A stretch of DNA of 36,776 nucleotides from Bacteroidales bacterium (GTDB lineage: Bacteria; Bacteroidota; Bacteroidia; Bacteroidales; DTU049): assembly GCA_016937255.1 (NCBI GenBank), contig JAFGWG010000203.1:1-36776 (forward strand). The letters run 5' to 3'. The first letter of the stretch is position 1. Each line of letters begins with the position of its first letter. The notes below the pieces were generated by a model. The model made no database searches and was not told the DNA's origin. It was given only the letters and a program-made list of their open reading frames with translations. This document shows positions 1 to 7,287 of this stretch, piece after piece. Made by a program: the position numbers and the translations under genes.

Positions 1-110
1 TAACATGACAAAATAAATATGCTGCTTTTTATCTCATTTTTAATGATTTAATGAACTTGCGAAAGTTGAATAATTAATAGAAGTAATTTTACTGTTAAAA
101 CATATATGAT

Positions 111-128
111 ATCACATTATTGTGTGAT
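111..128. promoter_or_regulatory. Operator-like palindrome upstream of hipB
   Basis: ATCACA and TGTGAT are perfect inverted arms separated by six bases. A further half-site, ATCACATT, lies at 172-179 between the promoter box and the start codon. HipB-type antitoxins are known to repress their own operon by binding palindromes here, so this is the likely HipB operator (inference). The spacing differs from the E. coli hip operator. Confidence 0.5.
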
Positions 129-156
129 TTTTACGTAATTTATTAATCGAATTTAT

Positions 157-164
157 TATATTTG
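157..164 (+). promoter_or_regulatory. TAnnTTTG promoter box for the hip operon
   Basis: TATATTTG matches the Bacteroidota -7 box TAnnTTTG and lies 18 bases before the hipB start codon. The -33 element is weak. The hip palindrome lies upstream and a half-site lies just downstream, as expected for an autorepressed promoter. Confidence 0.55.
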
Positions 165-182
165 CACTAAAATCACATTAAA

Positions 183-395
183 ATGTCATTACAGGAAATC
201 GGTAACAGCATCAAGGAAAGAAGAAAAATACTGGGCATTACCCAACCGTATTTAGCTGAACTTGCAAACATTAGTGTGAATACCTTATATAAAGTTGAAA
301 GGGGACAAGGTAATCCTACAATAAAAGTGTTGCTAAAAATCACTGAAATTCTCGGATTGGAAATACAAACAGAAGTAAAAAACAAAATTAAATGA
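183..395 (+). CDS. hipB: HipB-like helix-turn-helix antitoxin
   Basis: A 70-residue protein made almost wholly of one XRE/HTH_3 domain: residues 5-60 carry the pattern IGNSIKERRK, LGITQPYLAELANIS and NTLYKVERGQGNPT typical of Cro/CI-type DNA readers. It has no extra C-terminal tail. It overlaps the next gene by four bases (ATGA), so the two are translationally coupled. Together with the next two genes it forms a HipB/HipS/HipT-type module. In this family the HTH protein binds the operon's operator and can hold the kinase. Whether this HTH protein or HipS is the neutralising antitoxin here cannot be told from sequence; in the characterised HipBST system HipS plays that part. Confidence 0.85.
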   Translation: MSLQEIGNSIKERRKILGITQPYLAELANISVNTLYKVERGQGNPTIKVLLKITEILGLEIQTEVKNKIK

Positions 396-778
396 GAGCT
401 GTAAATGTTTATTATAATAAAATCCATGCTGGAGTATTAATCGAAAACGACAGCAAGAATTATATCTTTGCTTATAATGATGACTATTTTGCTGATAGCC
501 AAAAGCCCGCTATTAGTTTAACGTTACCCAAGACAAGGCAAATGTATATTGGTTCATTTTTGTTCCCATTTTTTTTTAATATGTTAAGCGAGGGTGTAAA
601 TAAAAAATTACAAAGCCGTCAATTAAAAATAGACGAAAATGATAGTTTCGGACTGCTAATGCATACAGCAGAAAATGACACTATTGGAGCTGTTACTGTT
701 AAAAAACTAAACGAAGATGAATTACAAAGAATTGAAATATTGTCCCGGAACTCTGAAGGAAGGATTCTCGACATATAG
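392..778 (+). CDS. hipS: HipS-like protein (stand-alone HipA N-terminal subdomain)
   Basis: A 128-residue protein equal to the HipA N-terminal subdomain 1 made as a separate chain. The pattern FADSQKPAISLTLP, FLFPFFFNMLSEG and then DSFGLLMHTAENDTIGAV is characteristic of the HipA_N family. The last ~20 residues run past the usual family end and are read in a different frame from the start of the kinase gene, with 62 bases of overlap. I read this as a natural gene split, not a frameshift, because the next gene has its own start and an intact N-terminal region. In HipBST systems the HipS part neutralises HipT (established knowledge); its role here is inferred. Confidence 0.85.
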   Translation: MRAVNVYYNKIHAGVLIENDSKNYIFAYNDDYFADSQKPAISLTLPKTRQMYIGSFLFPFFFNMLSEGVNKKLQSRQLKIDENDSFGLLMHTAENDTIGAVTVKKLNEDELQRIEILSRNSEGRILDI

Positions 779-1724
779 CCCGGTATTTCTGCGTAAAATG
801 TTTAACGGAAAAAAAGTTTCGCATATTTTACCTTTTGAATCACCTCAAAAAAACGAAGATGTCGCTGCATTGTTCATAGAAAACAGAAAAAGAATCTCAT
901 TCTCAGGCGTTCAGGAAAAGTTAAGCATGATACTTGATAAAAACCATCTGCGACTTACAGAGAAGGATGAACAAGGAACATACATATTAAAGCCAATTCC
1001 AAGAGACTTGAAAAAAGTCACGCAAGTACCGGCCAATGAACACCTGACCATGCAAATAGCCCAGCAGGTTTATAACATCAATACGGCAACAAACGGAATT
1101 ATTTTCTTCAAAGACGGAACACCTGCTTACATAACAAAAAGATTTGATGTAAAAAATGACGGTGGTAAATGGGGAAAAGAAGATTTTGCATCACTTGCCG
1201 GGAAAACCATAGACAATTCCGGATCGGACTTTAAATATCAATATAGCTATGAAGAACTAGGATTATTAATACAAAAATACGTTCCAGCCTGGAGAGTTGA
1301 AATTGAAAAATACTTTTCCGTTGTTCTTTTCAACTATCTCTTTTCGAATGGAGATGCACACTTAAAAAACTTTTCCTTACTGGAATCACCAGCTGGCGAC
1401 TTCTTACTAAGCCCTATTTATGATCTTGTCAACACAAAGCTTCATGTAGATGACACCGACTTTGCATTAGACAAAGGCTTATTTGCTGATGATTATCAAA
1501 GTGAAAAATATAAAATAAACGGTCATGCCGGTAAAACTGATTTAATAGAATTCGGTAAGCGAATTGGTATTTCTAAAAACAGAATTGAAAATTTAATAGA
1601 ACCATTTCTTATAAAACACGCCTTGATTGAGACACTTGTTGAACATTCTTTTTTGGAAACAGCAAATAAAAGAGGGTATTTGCACAATTATAGCACCAAA
1701 CGGAATTACTTACTTGAGAAATGA
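717..1724 (+). CDS. hipT: HipT-like serine/threonine kinase toxin
   Basis: A 335-residue kinase with HipA C-terminal features. The N-terminus has a cysteine-proline motif (CPGTL, residues 9-13) followed by YSP and RKMFNGKK, as in Bacteroidota homologues. Residues 60-68 (ISFSGVQEK) form the loop that holds the regulatory serines in HipA/HipT. K92 in YILKP is the ATP lysine. NGDAHLKNF gives the catalytic Asp213 and Asn218, and IYDL gives the metal-binding Asp236, so the kinase looks intact. HipA phosphorylates the glutamyl-tRNA synthetase and HipT the tryptophanyl-tRNA synthetase; the target here is unknown. The start at 717 keeps the conserved CPGTL region; the next ATG would lose it. Confidence 0.85.
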   Translation: MNYKELKYCPGTLKEGFSTYSPVFLRKMFNGKKVSHILPFESPQKNEDVAALFIENRKRISFSGVQEKLSMILDKNHLRLTEKDEQGTYILKPIPRDLKKVTQVPANEHLTMQIAQQVYNINTATNGIIFFKDGTPAYITKRFDVKNDGGKWGKEDFASLAGKTIDNSGSDFKYQYSYEELGLLIQKYVPAWRVEIEKYFSVVLFNYLFSNGDAHLKNFSLLESPAGDFLLSPIYDLVNTKLHVDDTDFALDKGLFADDYQSEKYKINGHAGKTDLIEFGKRIGISKNRIENLIEPFLIKHALIETLVEHSFLETANKRGYLHNYSTKRNYLLEK

Positions 1725-1750
1725 TTCTTTACAAATAAACAAAAGAAGTC

Positions 1751-2332
1751 GTGTTCGCATTCAAATCCTTCATAGAAAAATATACACCCGTTTCCGAATC
1801 TGATTGGGAACTGATTGAAAACGTATTTGAAAGAAAGGAATGCAAAAAGCACGAATTCATTCTTGAAGAAGATCAGATTTGCAGACATTTTTGGTTTCTG
1901 GAAAGTGGATTGATACGGTTTTTCTATCATGTTGACGGAGAAGACATTACTAAAACTTTTACCATTGCGCCATTTGTATTCACATCCAGAATAAGTTTCA
2001 GAAAGCAGGAACCCGCCAATGAAGGGATTCAGGTTTTGGAAGATGCTATTATTTGGCAATGTTCGAAAGAAGGATACCTGCGTCTTGAAAAGCTTAACAG
2101 CTGGAATATTTTCATGCGAAAAATACTGAATGAGATACAGGAGTTTTCAGAAGTGTTTTACAAAGAAGCCAAAACCATGACAGCAGAAGCGAGGTACAGA
2201 AAACTGCTACAGGACTACCCTGCCGACCTTATTCAGAAAATTCCACTGAAACACATCTCGAGTCTTTTGGGTGTAGCACCTCAATCGCTGAGCAGAATTC
2301 GAAAAAAAGTGCATAAACCAAAAAAAACTTAA
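1751..2332 (+). CDS. Crp/Fnr-family transcriptional regulator
   Basis: A 193-residue protein with a cyclic-nucleotide-binding-like beta-barrel (residues ~10-110, with the pattern FILEEDQICRHFWFLESGLIR) and a C-terminal DNA-binding region (residues ~145-190, ending in LLGVAPQSLSRIRKK). The fit to the Bacteroidota Crp-family regulators that sit beside one target gene is good. The cAMP phosphate-binding Arg/Ser signature is not evident, so the ligand is unknown. The start is GTG at 1751; no ATG fits before the domain begins. It lies 26 bases after hipT. The hydrolase gene follows after 63 bases that hold a dyad at 2336-2351, its likely binding site. Confidence 0.8.
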   Translation: MFAFKSFIEKYTPVSESDWELIENVFERKECKKHEFILEEDQICRHFWFLESGLIRFFYHVDGEDITKTFTIAPFVFTSRISFRKQEPANEGIQVLEDAIIWQCSKEGYLRLEKLNSWNIFMRKILNEIQEFSEVFYKEAKTMTAEARYRKLLQDYPADLIQKIPLKHISSLLGVAPQSLSRIRKKVHKPKKT

Positions 2333-2335
2333 CAT

Positions 2336-2351
2336 AGGTGAATTTTTACCT
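2336..2351. promoter_or_regulatory. Dyad between the Crp-type regulator and the hydrolase gene
   Basis: AGGTGAA and TTTACCT are imperfect inverted arms (six of seven positions pair) with a two-base spacer. The site lies 4 bases after the regulator's stop codon and 45 bases before the hydrolase start. Crp/Fnr proteins bind two-fold symmetric sites of this size, so it is a candidate operator. This is inference from position and symmetry. Confidence 0.4.
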
Positions 2352-2395
2352 CTAACAGAATTCGGATTTTTGCATCGAAATAAAAACGCAATTCT

Positions 2396-3316
2396 ATGAC
2401 CTCCCTCCGCTCCAAAATATTCATAACCCTCATCCGTAACCGGCAGATTTTTAAAGGGAAACTGAAACGCAAAATTATTGACGACAGCTTTTCCGTAGAA
2501 AAATTCAGAGCCGGAATTGACAAAGCTTCTGCAAGAATGAAACTTGCAAAAGGTGTACATGCAGAAGAAACAGACATTGACGGAATGTATGCCGAATGGA
2601 TTATTCCCGAGAATCCACCTGAAAACAAAGTACTGCTCTATATTCACGGTGGAGGTTTTATTTCAGGATCCTGCCTCACTCACCGCATGCATGTCTCTAA
2701 ATTTGCCAAAGGCACAGGCCTTAAATCACTGCTTTTCGATTATCGCCTCGCACCCGAACACCCATTTCCCGCTGCAGTGGAAGATTGCGTAAAAGCATAT
2801 CAATATTTATTGGATCAAAGCTATAAACCGGAGAATATTGTAGTTGGTGGAGAATCAGCAGGCGCGACTCTTACGCTCGCACTCTTGCTCAAACTCAAAC
2901 TTCTTGCGCTTCCCTACCCCAAGGCTGCATTTTCCATTTCACCACTCACCGATGCAAGCTGCAGTGCAGATTCGTTCAACTACAACTACAAGCACGATGT
3001 AGCACCTAAAAACTCGTGGAAAATATGGACGGAAATGTATATTGCCGGGAATGATACCAAAGACCCTTTTCTTTCTCCGCAATTTGGCGATTTCAAAGGT
3101 ATACCACCAATACATTTATCCGTTGGCACTTTCGAAATTCACCTCGATGATTGCCGCAAAATGGCAGAAGTGTTAAAAAGAGATGGTGTAGAACTCACCT
3201 ACAAAGAATGGCCAAAAATGGTTCACGCTTTTCCATTGCTTTCGCCGCTGTTTCCTGAAGCCAAAAAAGCTATGGAGGAGATTTGTGGGTTTGTGCGAGA
3301 GAAATTAAATGACTAG
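2396..3316 (+). CDS. Alpha/beta hydrolase, HSL-type carboxylesterase
   Basis: A 306-residue enzyme of the hormone-sensitive-lipase branch of esterases. The oxyanion-hole motif HGGGF, the DYRLAPEHPFPAA block and the nucleophile elbow GESAG are all present. A late Asp in the LSVGTFEIHLDD region and the His in MVHAFPL complete a plausible Ser-Asp-His triad. There is no signal peptide, so it probably acts in the cytoplasm on short acyl esters; the substrate cannot be read from sequence. It lies just downstream of the Crp-type regulator with a dyad between them, which suggests induction by that regulator. Confidence 0.88.
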   Translation: MTSLRSKIFITLIRNRQIFKGKLKRKIIDDSFSVEKFRAGIDKASARMKLAKGVHAEETDIDGMYAEWIIPENPPENKVLLYIHGGGFISGSCLTHRMHVSKFAKGTGLKSLLFDYRLAPEHPFPAAVEDCVKAYQYLLDQSYKPENIVVGGESAGATLTLALLLKLKLLALPYPKAAFSISPLTDASCSADSFNYNYKHDVAPKNSWKIWTEMYIAGNDTKDPFLSPQFGDFKGIPPIHLSVGTFEIHLDDCRKMAEVLKRDGVELTYKEWPKMVHAFPLLSPLFPEAKKAMEEICGFVREKLND

Positions 3317-3398
3317 CCTAGAGCGTGCTTTTACCCCCTAAAAAGCAATCAAATATCAGCGTTTTTCAGTGTTCCATCCAAAATTTAACGCAAACTAA

Positions 3399-3429
3399 TT
3401 GCCAATCTACTCGCATTATCTTATTTTTG
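3399..3429 (+). promoter_or_regulatory. Bacteroidota-type promoter of the secreted peptidase gene
   Basis: TTG at 3399-3401 and TATTTTTG at 3422-3429 are separated by 20 bases, matching the TTG-N19-21-TAnnTTTG form of the primary sigma factor of this phylum. The start codon is 23 bases downstream of the box. Confidence 0.65.
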
Positions 3430-3451
3430 TACACTTGAATAATTGTTACTC

Positions 3452-6295
3452 ATGAAAAAACTATCTATTGTTTTAGTATTGGCTCTTTTTGCCTTGAATA
3501 TTAATGCGCAAAACGATCGTCCAAACGACAGCTATCTTGCTGAAGACATGGGGTATTTCACCAGTCTCATTCCAAGTGAATTTGGAATTATCGCCTCTAC
3601 CAACCAGGGAAATGAAATTTATCTTCTAAATGACAACACAATACAGCTATTGATTTCTGCTCCCGGATGTGGTCGCTATATGAATCTGCATACAGATGGA
3701 CAACACATTCTTTTCAAATACATCGATGAGAATTACAATCAGCAACCTGCAATGATTGAGCTGAGCACTGGCAAAATGGAAACATTAGCTGAGCCACAAT
3801 ATTTATGCGGACAGCCTATTTCAGCAAAAAACGGAGACCTGTTATTACCTTTTAACGGAAATCTGACTATTCAACGCCAGGATGGCAGCACAGAAAGCCT
3901 TTCCTACGGGAATTACAGTAATTACATGGCCATCAGTCCTAATGGAAAATGGATTTGTCACACCAATAATTCTGACGAGCCAATTCTGATCAATACTGAG
4001 ACTAAAGAAAGCACACAGCTCACAACCAGCACTGCATATCTACCGGCATTTTCTTATGATGGAAAATATCTTGCATGGGGAACTTCCCCTGAAAATGTTG
4101 TGATTTACAATATTGAAAACGGCCAAAGCAAAACTTTAACGGGTAATGCATTTTCATGGCATCCAAGCAAAAACACTATTGTTTTTCAGCAGAAGCAAAT
4201 CAAGGAATTTACATTGGAAGCAAGTCAGATATTGGAATACAATGCCGAAGCCAATTCTATTGCCCCATTAACCAATGGAAACGATATTGCCATGGATCCG
4301 GCATATGACAAAAGCGGAAACGTATATTACCACAACCAGACCGGTCTTGAGATTTTCAAAATTTCAAACGATCAGATTGAAAGCATGTACAAACACAGCG
4401 GGAATCTGAATCGTCATTTTTATGATCCTGTTCGCAGCACCCAAGCCAATACTTGTGTTCCGGGTTCTGTGCCTTATGTACATCAGGTTTATGATACACC
4501 ATCATGGCATGCCGGCTGGGGTTCCTGTGCGCCTACTACATCCATTATGGCGATTGCCTATTATAATCGTCTGCCGGAGTGGCCGGTAAGTGTTAGTCAC
4601 GGACAAACATGGGATCCACACATCAACAATTTTGGTTCTTATGTTGCCGATCGCTATCGTTTTAATGAATGGTATTATCAGGAGACAGCCGATGCTTATA
4701 GCACAACTGCCTACGGTGGCTACGGATACATGTGGAAAACCGGTTATAGCCCAAATTCCTCCATGAAAAACTACCTTCAGGCGCATTATATGGGATCAAA
4801 TCAGTTCTGGACTACTTCCTGTAAATACGATTCTACCATAAACGAAATTAATGCCGGGTATGTACATCCATTGTGTAATTACCTAACTGCAGCCGGACAT
4901 CTTACCCTTTGTATTGGATATGTTCAAGGACAACATACACTGGTTTTCAATGATCCTTATGGAGACAAAAACTCACCAGGCTATCCAAGTTATGATGGCG
5001 ACAGTGTTTACTATGACTGGCCCGGATACAATAACGGATTTGAAAACCTAGGTGGAGCAAATTCTTATATTGCATGGTCAACAGCAGCAAGAACCAGCGA
5101 ACCCAATTATAATGACACCATTATAGACAATAATTATTATGGTCACGGCTTTTTCATGAACAACGGCACTTTGGGTAGCCACATGCGTTATTTCCGAGAT
5201 TTTAATTCAGGCTATAACGGGCATACATGGTTTACACTGGGCATGGCAACCACCTCTGATATTTGTTATACCACTTGGACCCCAAATATTGCAGATACCA
5301 CATGGATGAGAATCAGTGCATATATTCCACCTGAAGGTTCAAACACACTTTCGGCCATGTATCACATCACATCACTAGCCGGAGACACCATGGTAACTGT
5401 GAGCCAAAATGCCAATAAAAATTCATGGGTTGATTTGGGTATTTATCAACTTATTCCAGGGGTCGCTTCCGTTTATCTAGGTGATAGTACAGGAGTTACC
5501 GGCGATTCCATTGCCTTCGATGCCATGAAATTTGAATATATTCCAATGCCAACAGCAAGTTTCTACGCCAACGAACAAAGCATTTGTGGCAATGACACCA
5601 TAATTTTCACTTCTACGGCACAAAACAACGATACTTTGTGGTGGGATTTCGATGGAGGCCAGTTAAACAATACCATTGGAAACAACTATTATGTCACTTT
5701 CCCATCTGCTGATGTATATAATATTACTCAATATGTTTCTGGAACTTATGGAAACGATTCCATGCTGATGAGCAACTATATCACGGTGTATGATAATGCC
5801 GTGGCTGCATTTACACCTACGTCAGATTCCGTTCCACTGGCTAATGCTTTGGTGGGATTTACCAATAATAGCACTGGAGCCGATATTTTCGACTGGAGTT
5901 TTGGCGATGGTATTTTCAGCACACAGCAGGATCCGTTTCACACATACAGCTCTGTTGGTATTTATGAAGTAAAACTCATCGCCACTTCTGCAGAATGTTC
6001 GTCAGATAGTACTACTCACATCATTCATGTGTATCAGGGCGCCGGAATTGATGAATTGGATGAAATTAATGTACTCCTCTACCCCAACCCCGCACAGGAT
6101 TTTGTGTATTTACTGAACAATGAAAACGAAGTATTGAATTGGCAATTGCATGATGCTTCCGGGCGTCTAATTCGGCAAGGTCTTCTACCGCAAGGTAAAT
6201 TGCAAATTGATATCAGTGATCTGGCCACAGGATTGTATACCATTCAGATTAGTGGAGAGAGTAAAGAGAATGTTTTTAGATTGGTAAAGGAATAA
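3452..6295 (+). CDS. T9SS-exported C39-like cysteine peptidase with propeller and PKD domains
   Basis: A 947-residue secreted protein. Residues 1-20 are a signal peptide ending in NINAQ. Residues ~25-310 repeat a TolB/WD40-like propeller pattern (for example ISPNGKWICHTNN, FSYDGKYLAWG). Residues ~335-520 form a papain-like C39-family domain: SVPYVHQ, Cys359 in GSCAPTTS, His483 in AGHLTL and the Asn/Asp pair ending at 501 in FNDPYG. Residues ~540-700 resemble a golvesin-C-type beta domain, followed by two PKD-like modules (~705-870, including WSFGDG) and a T9SS type A sorting domain (LYPNPAQDF to the end). It is probably a cell-surface or released peptidase. The ATG at 3452 is preferred to the in-frame TTG nine bases earlier. 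Its substrate is unknown. Confidence 0.85.
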   Translation: MKKLSIVLVLALFALNINAQNDRPNDSYLAEDMGYFTSLIPSEFGIIASTNQGNEIYLLNDNTIQLLISAPGCGRYMNLHTDGQHILFKYIDENYNQQPAMIELSTGKMETLAEPQYLCGQPISAKNGDLLLPFNGNLTIQRQDGSTESLSYGNYSNYMAISPNGKWICHTNNSDEPILINTETKESTQLTTSTAYLPAFSYDGKYLAWGTSPENVVIYNIENGQSKTLTGNAFSWHPSKNTIVFQQKQIKEFTLEASQILEYNAEANSIAPLTNGNDIAMDPAYDKSGNVYYHNQTGLEIFKISNDQIESMYKHSGNLNRHFYDPVRSTQANTCVPGSVPYVHQVYDTPSWHAGWGSCAPTTSIMAIAYYNRLPEWPVSVSHGQTWDPHINNFGSYVADRYRFNEWYYQETADAYSTTAYGGYGYMWKTGYSPNSSMKNYLQAHYMGSNQFWTTSCKYDSTINEINAGYVHPLCNYLTAAGHLTLCIGYVQGQHTLVFNDPYGDKNSPGYPSYDGDSVYYDWPGYNNGFENLGGANSYIAWSTAARTSEPNYNDTIIDNNYYGHGFFMNNGTLGSHMRYFRDFNSGYNGHTWFTLGMATTSDICYTTWTPNIADTTWMRISAYIPPEGSNTLSAMYHITSLAGDTMVTVSQNANKNSWVDLGIYQLIPGVASVYLGDSTGVTGDSIAFDAMKFEYIPMPTASFYANEQSICGNDTIIFTSTAQNNDTLWWDFDGGQLNNTIGNNYYVTFPSADVYNITQYVSGTYGNDSMLMSNYITVYDNAVAAFTPTSDSVPLANALVGFTNNSTGADIFDWSFGDGIFSTQQDPFHTYSSVGIYEVKLIATSAECSSDSTTHIIHVYQGAGIDELDEINVLLYPNPAQDFVYLLNNENEVLNWQLHDASGRLIRQGLLPQGKLQIDISDLATGLYTIQISGESKENVFRLVKE

Positions 6296-6299
6296 TCTT

Positions 6300-6347
6300 A
6301 CAACATCTCAGCGTTGTCAGCCATGGCTGATAACATGAGAGCGTTGT
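6300..6347. repeat. Covarying extragenic hairpin, family C copy 1
   Basis: On the plus strand the two halves are ACAAC-a-TCTCA-gc-GTTGT and ATAAC-a-TGAGA-gc-GTTGT, joined by a palindromic 12-base CAGCCATGGCTG. The outer arms, the middle five bases and the inner arms all pair, with one G-T, while gc stands opposite a on both sides. Read on the minus strand the half-unit is NCAAC-GC-N5-T-GTTRN, as in the other two copies. It starts five bases after the peptidase stop codon, so it may also shape the 3' end of that transcript. Confidence 0.75.
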
Positions 6348-6373
6348 ATTTGCAGTAAGCCAGTGCTGCAATT

Positions 6374-6428
6374 CCAACGCTTTGATGTCGCTATCAATGA
6401 AAGACCTTTCGCGACGCACCAATGTTGG
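6374..6428. repeat. Covarying extragenic hairpin, family C copy 2
   Basis: Halves are CCAAC-gc-TTTGA-t-GTCGC and GCGAC-gc-ACCAA-t-GTTGG with a 19-base loop beginning TATCA. Outer (CCAAC/GTTGG) and inner (GTCGC/GCGAC) arms pair fully; the middle five bases pair at three positions, so this copy is partly decayed. Length (55 bases) and loop length match copy 3. It lies between the secreted peptidase gene and the tatD promoter. Confidence 0.7.
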
Positions 6429-6471
6429 AAGGATTTTACTTCTTAGGCAACACCCTCCAAACATTATTCAT

Positions 6472-6479
6472 TATCTTTG
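6472..6479 (+). promoter_or_regulatory. TAnnTTTG promoter box for tatD
   Basis: TATCTTTG followed by CAAC lies 34 bases before the chosen ATG at 6514. It supports that start over the in-frame ATG at 6382, which would place the promoter inside the gene. Confidence 0.6.
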
Positions 6480-6513
6480 CAACAAATTAAAAACAGCACT
6501 GCAAAAAGGTATA

Positions 6514-7284
6514 ATGCAACTCATAGACACACACACTCATATATACCATGAAGATTTCGACGAAGATTTCGACGAAGTAGTACAACGCGCCAAAGATGTT
6601 GGTGTAGAAGCCATACTTTTCCCTGATATTGATTCAGGCTCCCGCAAAAAGATGAAAGACAGTGCAGCGAAATACCCTGATTTCATTTATACAATGCGTG
6701 GGCTACATCCAACAGATGTAAAAGAAAACTACAAAGCAGAACTGGAACTGGTTGAACAGGAGCTCAATGCACATGATGATATTATTGGTGTTGGCGAAAT
6801 TGGAATAGACTTATACTGGGACGAAACTTTCAAGAAGCAGCAGCAGGAAGCCTTTTCCATACAATTAGAAATGGCTGCAGAAAGAGATTTACCCGTAAGT
6901 ATTCATCAACGCAATTCTATGTCTGAAGTAATGGATATTTTACGCTTGTACAAAGGACGCATACGAGGTGTTTTGCATTGCTTCAGCGGAAATGTTTCCG
7001 AAGCAAAAGAAGCCATAGACATGGGATTTATGCTAGGTATTGGTGGGGTTTTAACCTTCAAAAATTCAGGCGTAATCGATATCGTGCAGCACAGTGGTAT
7101 TCAGAATCTTGTTTTGGAAACTGATGCTCCATATTTAGCACCCATACCACACCGAGGAAGACGCAACGAACCTGCGTACCTTGAGCTAATTTGTAATTTT
7201 CTCAGCACCGTAATGGGCGAAAGCGCTGAAGACACAGCCGCCATTACCACAGCCAATGCAAGAAGCATTTTTAAAACTGTATAA
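6514..7284 (+). CDS. tatD: TatD-family metal-dependent hydrolase (DNase)
   Basis: A 256-residue enzyme of usual family length. The metal ligands are visible: THTHIY near the N-terminus, the Glu in GVGEIGID, His in SIHQRN, His in LHCFSG and Asp in ETDAPYL. TatD proteins are cytosolic TIM-barrel metallohydrolases with 3'-5' DNA exonuclease activity used in repair and DNA turnover. The frame is open upstream to 6382, but that extra 44 residues has no family match, overlaps a repeat hairpin and lies ahead of the promoter box, so I start at 6514. Asparaginase follows after three bases, so the two are probably co-transcribed. Confidence 0.92.
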   Translation: MQLIDTHTHIYHEDFDEDFDEVVQRAKDVGVEAILFPDIDSGSRKKMKDSAAKYPDFIYTMRGLHPTDVKENYKAELELVEQELNAHDDIIGVGEIGIDLYWDETFKKQQQEAFSIQLEMAAERDLPVSIHQRNSMSEVMDILRLYKGRIRGVLHCFSGNVSEAKEAIDMGFMLGIGGVLTFKNSGVIDIVQHSGIQNLVLETDAPYLAPIPHRGRRNEPAYLELICNFLSTVMGESAEDTAAITTANARSIFKTV

Positions 7285-7287
7285 GCG

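Noticed and set aside
392-1724. HipA broken by a frameshift
   Set aside because: The HipA N-terminal part and kinase part each have a full domain, their own start and a normal end for the split Bacteroidota form, so this is a natural two-gene arrangement.
2207-2647. 146-residue open frame on the minus strand
   Set aside because: It overlaps the ends of the Crp-type regulator and the hydrolase, both well supported, and has no domain of its own.
6382-6513. N-terminal extension of TatD
   Set aside because: The frame is open, but these 44 residues do not fit the family, run through a repeat hairpin and lie ahead of the promoter box at 6472.
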